NCBI RefSeq assembly: GCF_018131075.1
Contig: NZ_JAFCLS010000012.1
Span: 62,001 to 126,000 of the forward strand
Origin: Bradyrhizobium sp. JYMT SZCCT0428
GTDB taxonomy: Bacteria; Pseudomonadota; Alphaproteobacteria; Rhizobiales; Xanthobacteraceae
Direction: 5' to 3'
Length of the DNA stretch: 64,000 nucleotides
How positions within the stretch are numbered: the stretch's first letter is position 1; every line of letters starts with the position of its first letter. Position numbers and translations under genes: made by a program. The notes beneath the pieces are model-generated. The model saw only the letters and a program-made list of their open reading frames with translations, did no database searches and was not told the origin of the DNA. Positions 63,981-64,000 of this stretch are shown here, piece after piece.

Positions 63981-64000
63981 CGCGGCTTGCAGGCGCAGCC

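Overview
The window looks like chromosome of a Bradyrhizobium-type alphaproteobacterium (Nitrobacteraceae). The basis is the high-GC coding bias, many families typical of that group (DUF4403, PRC-barrel pairs, DUF2277, Bfr/Bfd with Irr-type iron boxes, GYD protein), and more than a dozen dispersed palindromic repeats of the kind scattered through Bradyrhizobium intergenic DNA. I see no rRNA, tRNA, CRISPR array, integrase, transposase or prophage. This is mostly housekeeping and accessory chromosome, not a symbiosis island.

Layout. 0-3 kb: the tail of an unidentified gene, a membrane protein, a PmtA-like phospholipid methyltransferase and a GT4 glycosyltransferase (membrane lipid theme). 3-14 kb: TAXI binding protein, an L,D-transpeptidase, GYD protein, DUF4403 protein, dodecin, two PRC-barrel proteins, a two-component pair whose response regulator is frameshifted, a zinc-ribbon protein and a lytic transglycosylase. 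14.2-19.1 kb: a TPP riboswitch followed by thiO-thiS-thiG-thiE-thiC, with two dispersed repeats lodged between genes. 19-25.5 kb: a Fis-like regulator, a caspase-like/Sel1 protein, a repeat-dense stretch, a remarkable scrambled remnant of a RidA gene and a glutathione S-transferase gene, and a small secreted protein with a headless tandem copy. 25.5-36 kb: SDR, P450, a collagen-like protein, several small proteins, a MetX-like hydrolase, bacterioferritin and its ferredoxin, and a pair of tandem glycine-rich secreted paralogues. 36-48.9 kb: MltB-type transglycosylase, YqhA protein, EttA, 2-hydroxyacid dehydrogenase, NAD-dependent epimerase, a second L,D-transpeptidase with tandem Pro/Tyr repeats, two rhodaneses, a VWA protein and its probable MoxR ATPase partner.

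48.9-61.6 kb is a catabolic neighbourhood: a Baeyer-Villiger-type flavin monooxygenase, then a leftward MarR/Bug-binding-protein/O-methyltransferase set facing a rightward Rieske oxygenase/GntR/ferredoxin-reductase set across an unusually AT-rich intergenic region with a perfect 21-bp palindrome. It is followed by NAT, GMC oxidoreductase, GNAT, SMP-30 lactonase and a cupin-like protein. The set suggests uptake and oxidative demethylation or hydroxylation of an aromatic or related compound; the substrate is not readable from sequence.

The most unusual observations are the micro-rearranged RidA/GST locus (22.9-24.0 kb), the frameshifted response regulator next to an intact kinase (about 11,351), and the palindrome-bearing divergent control region at 53.15-53.32 kb. 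All functional statements rest on motifs recalled from known families; no database search was run.
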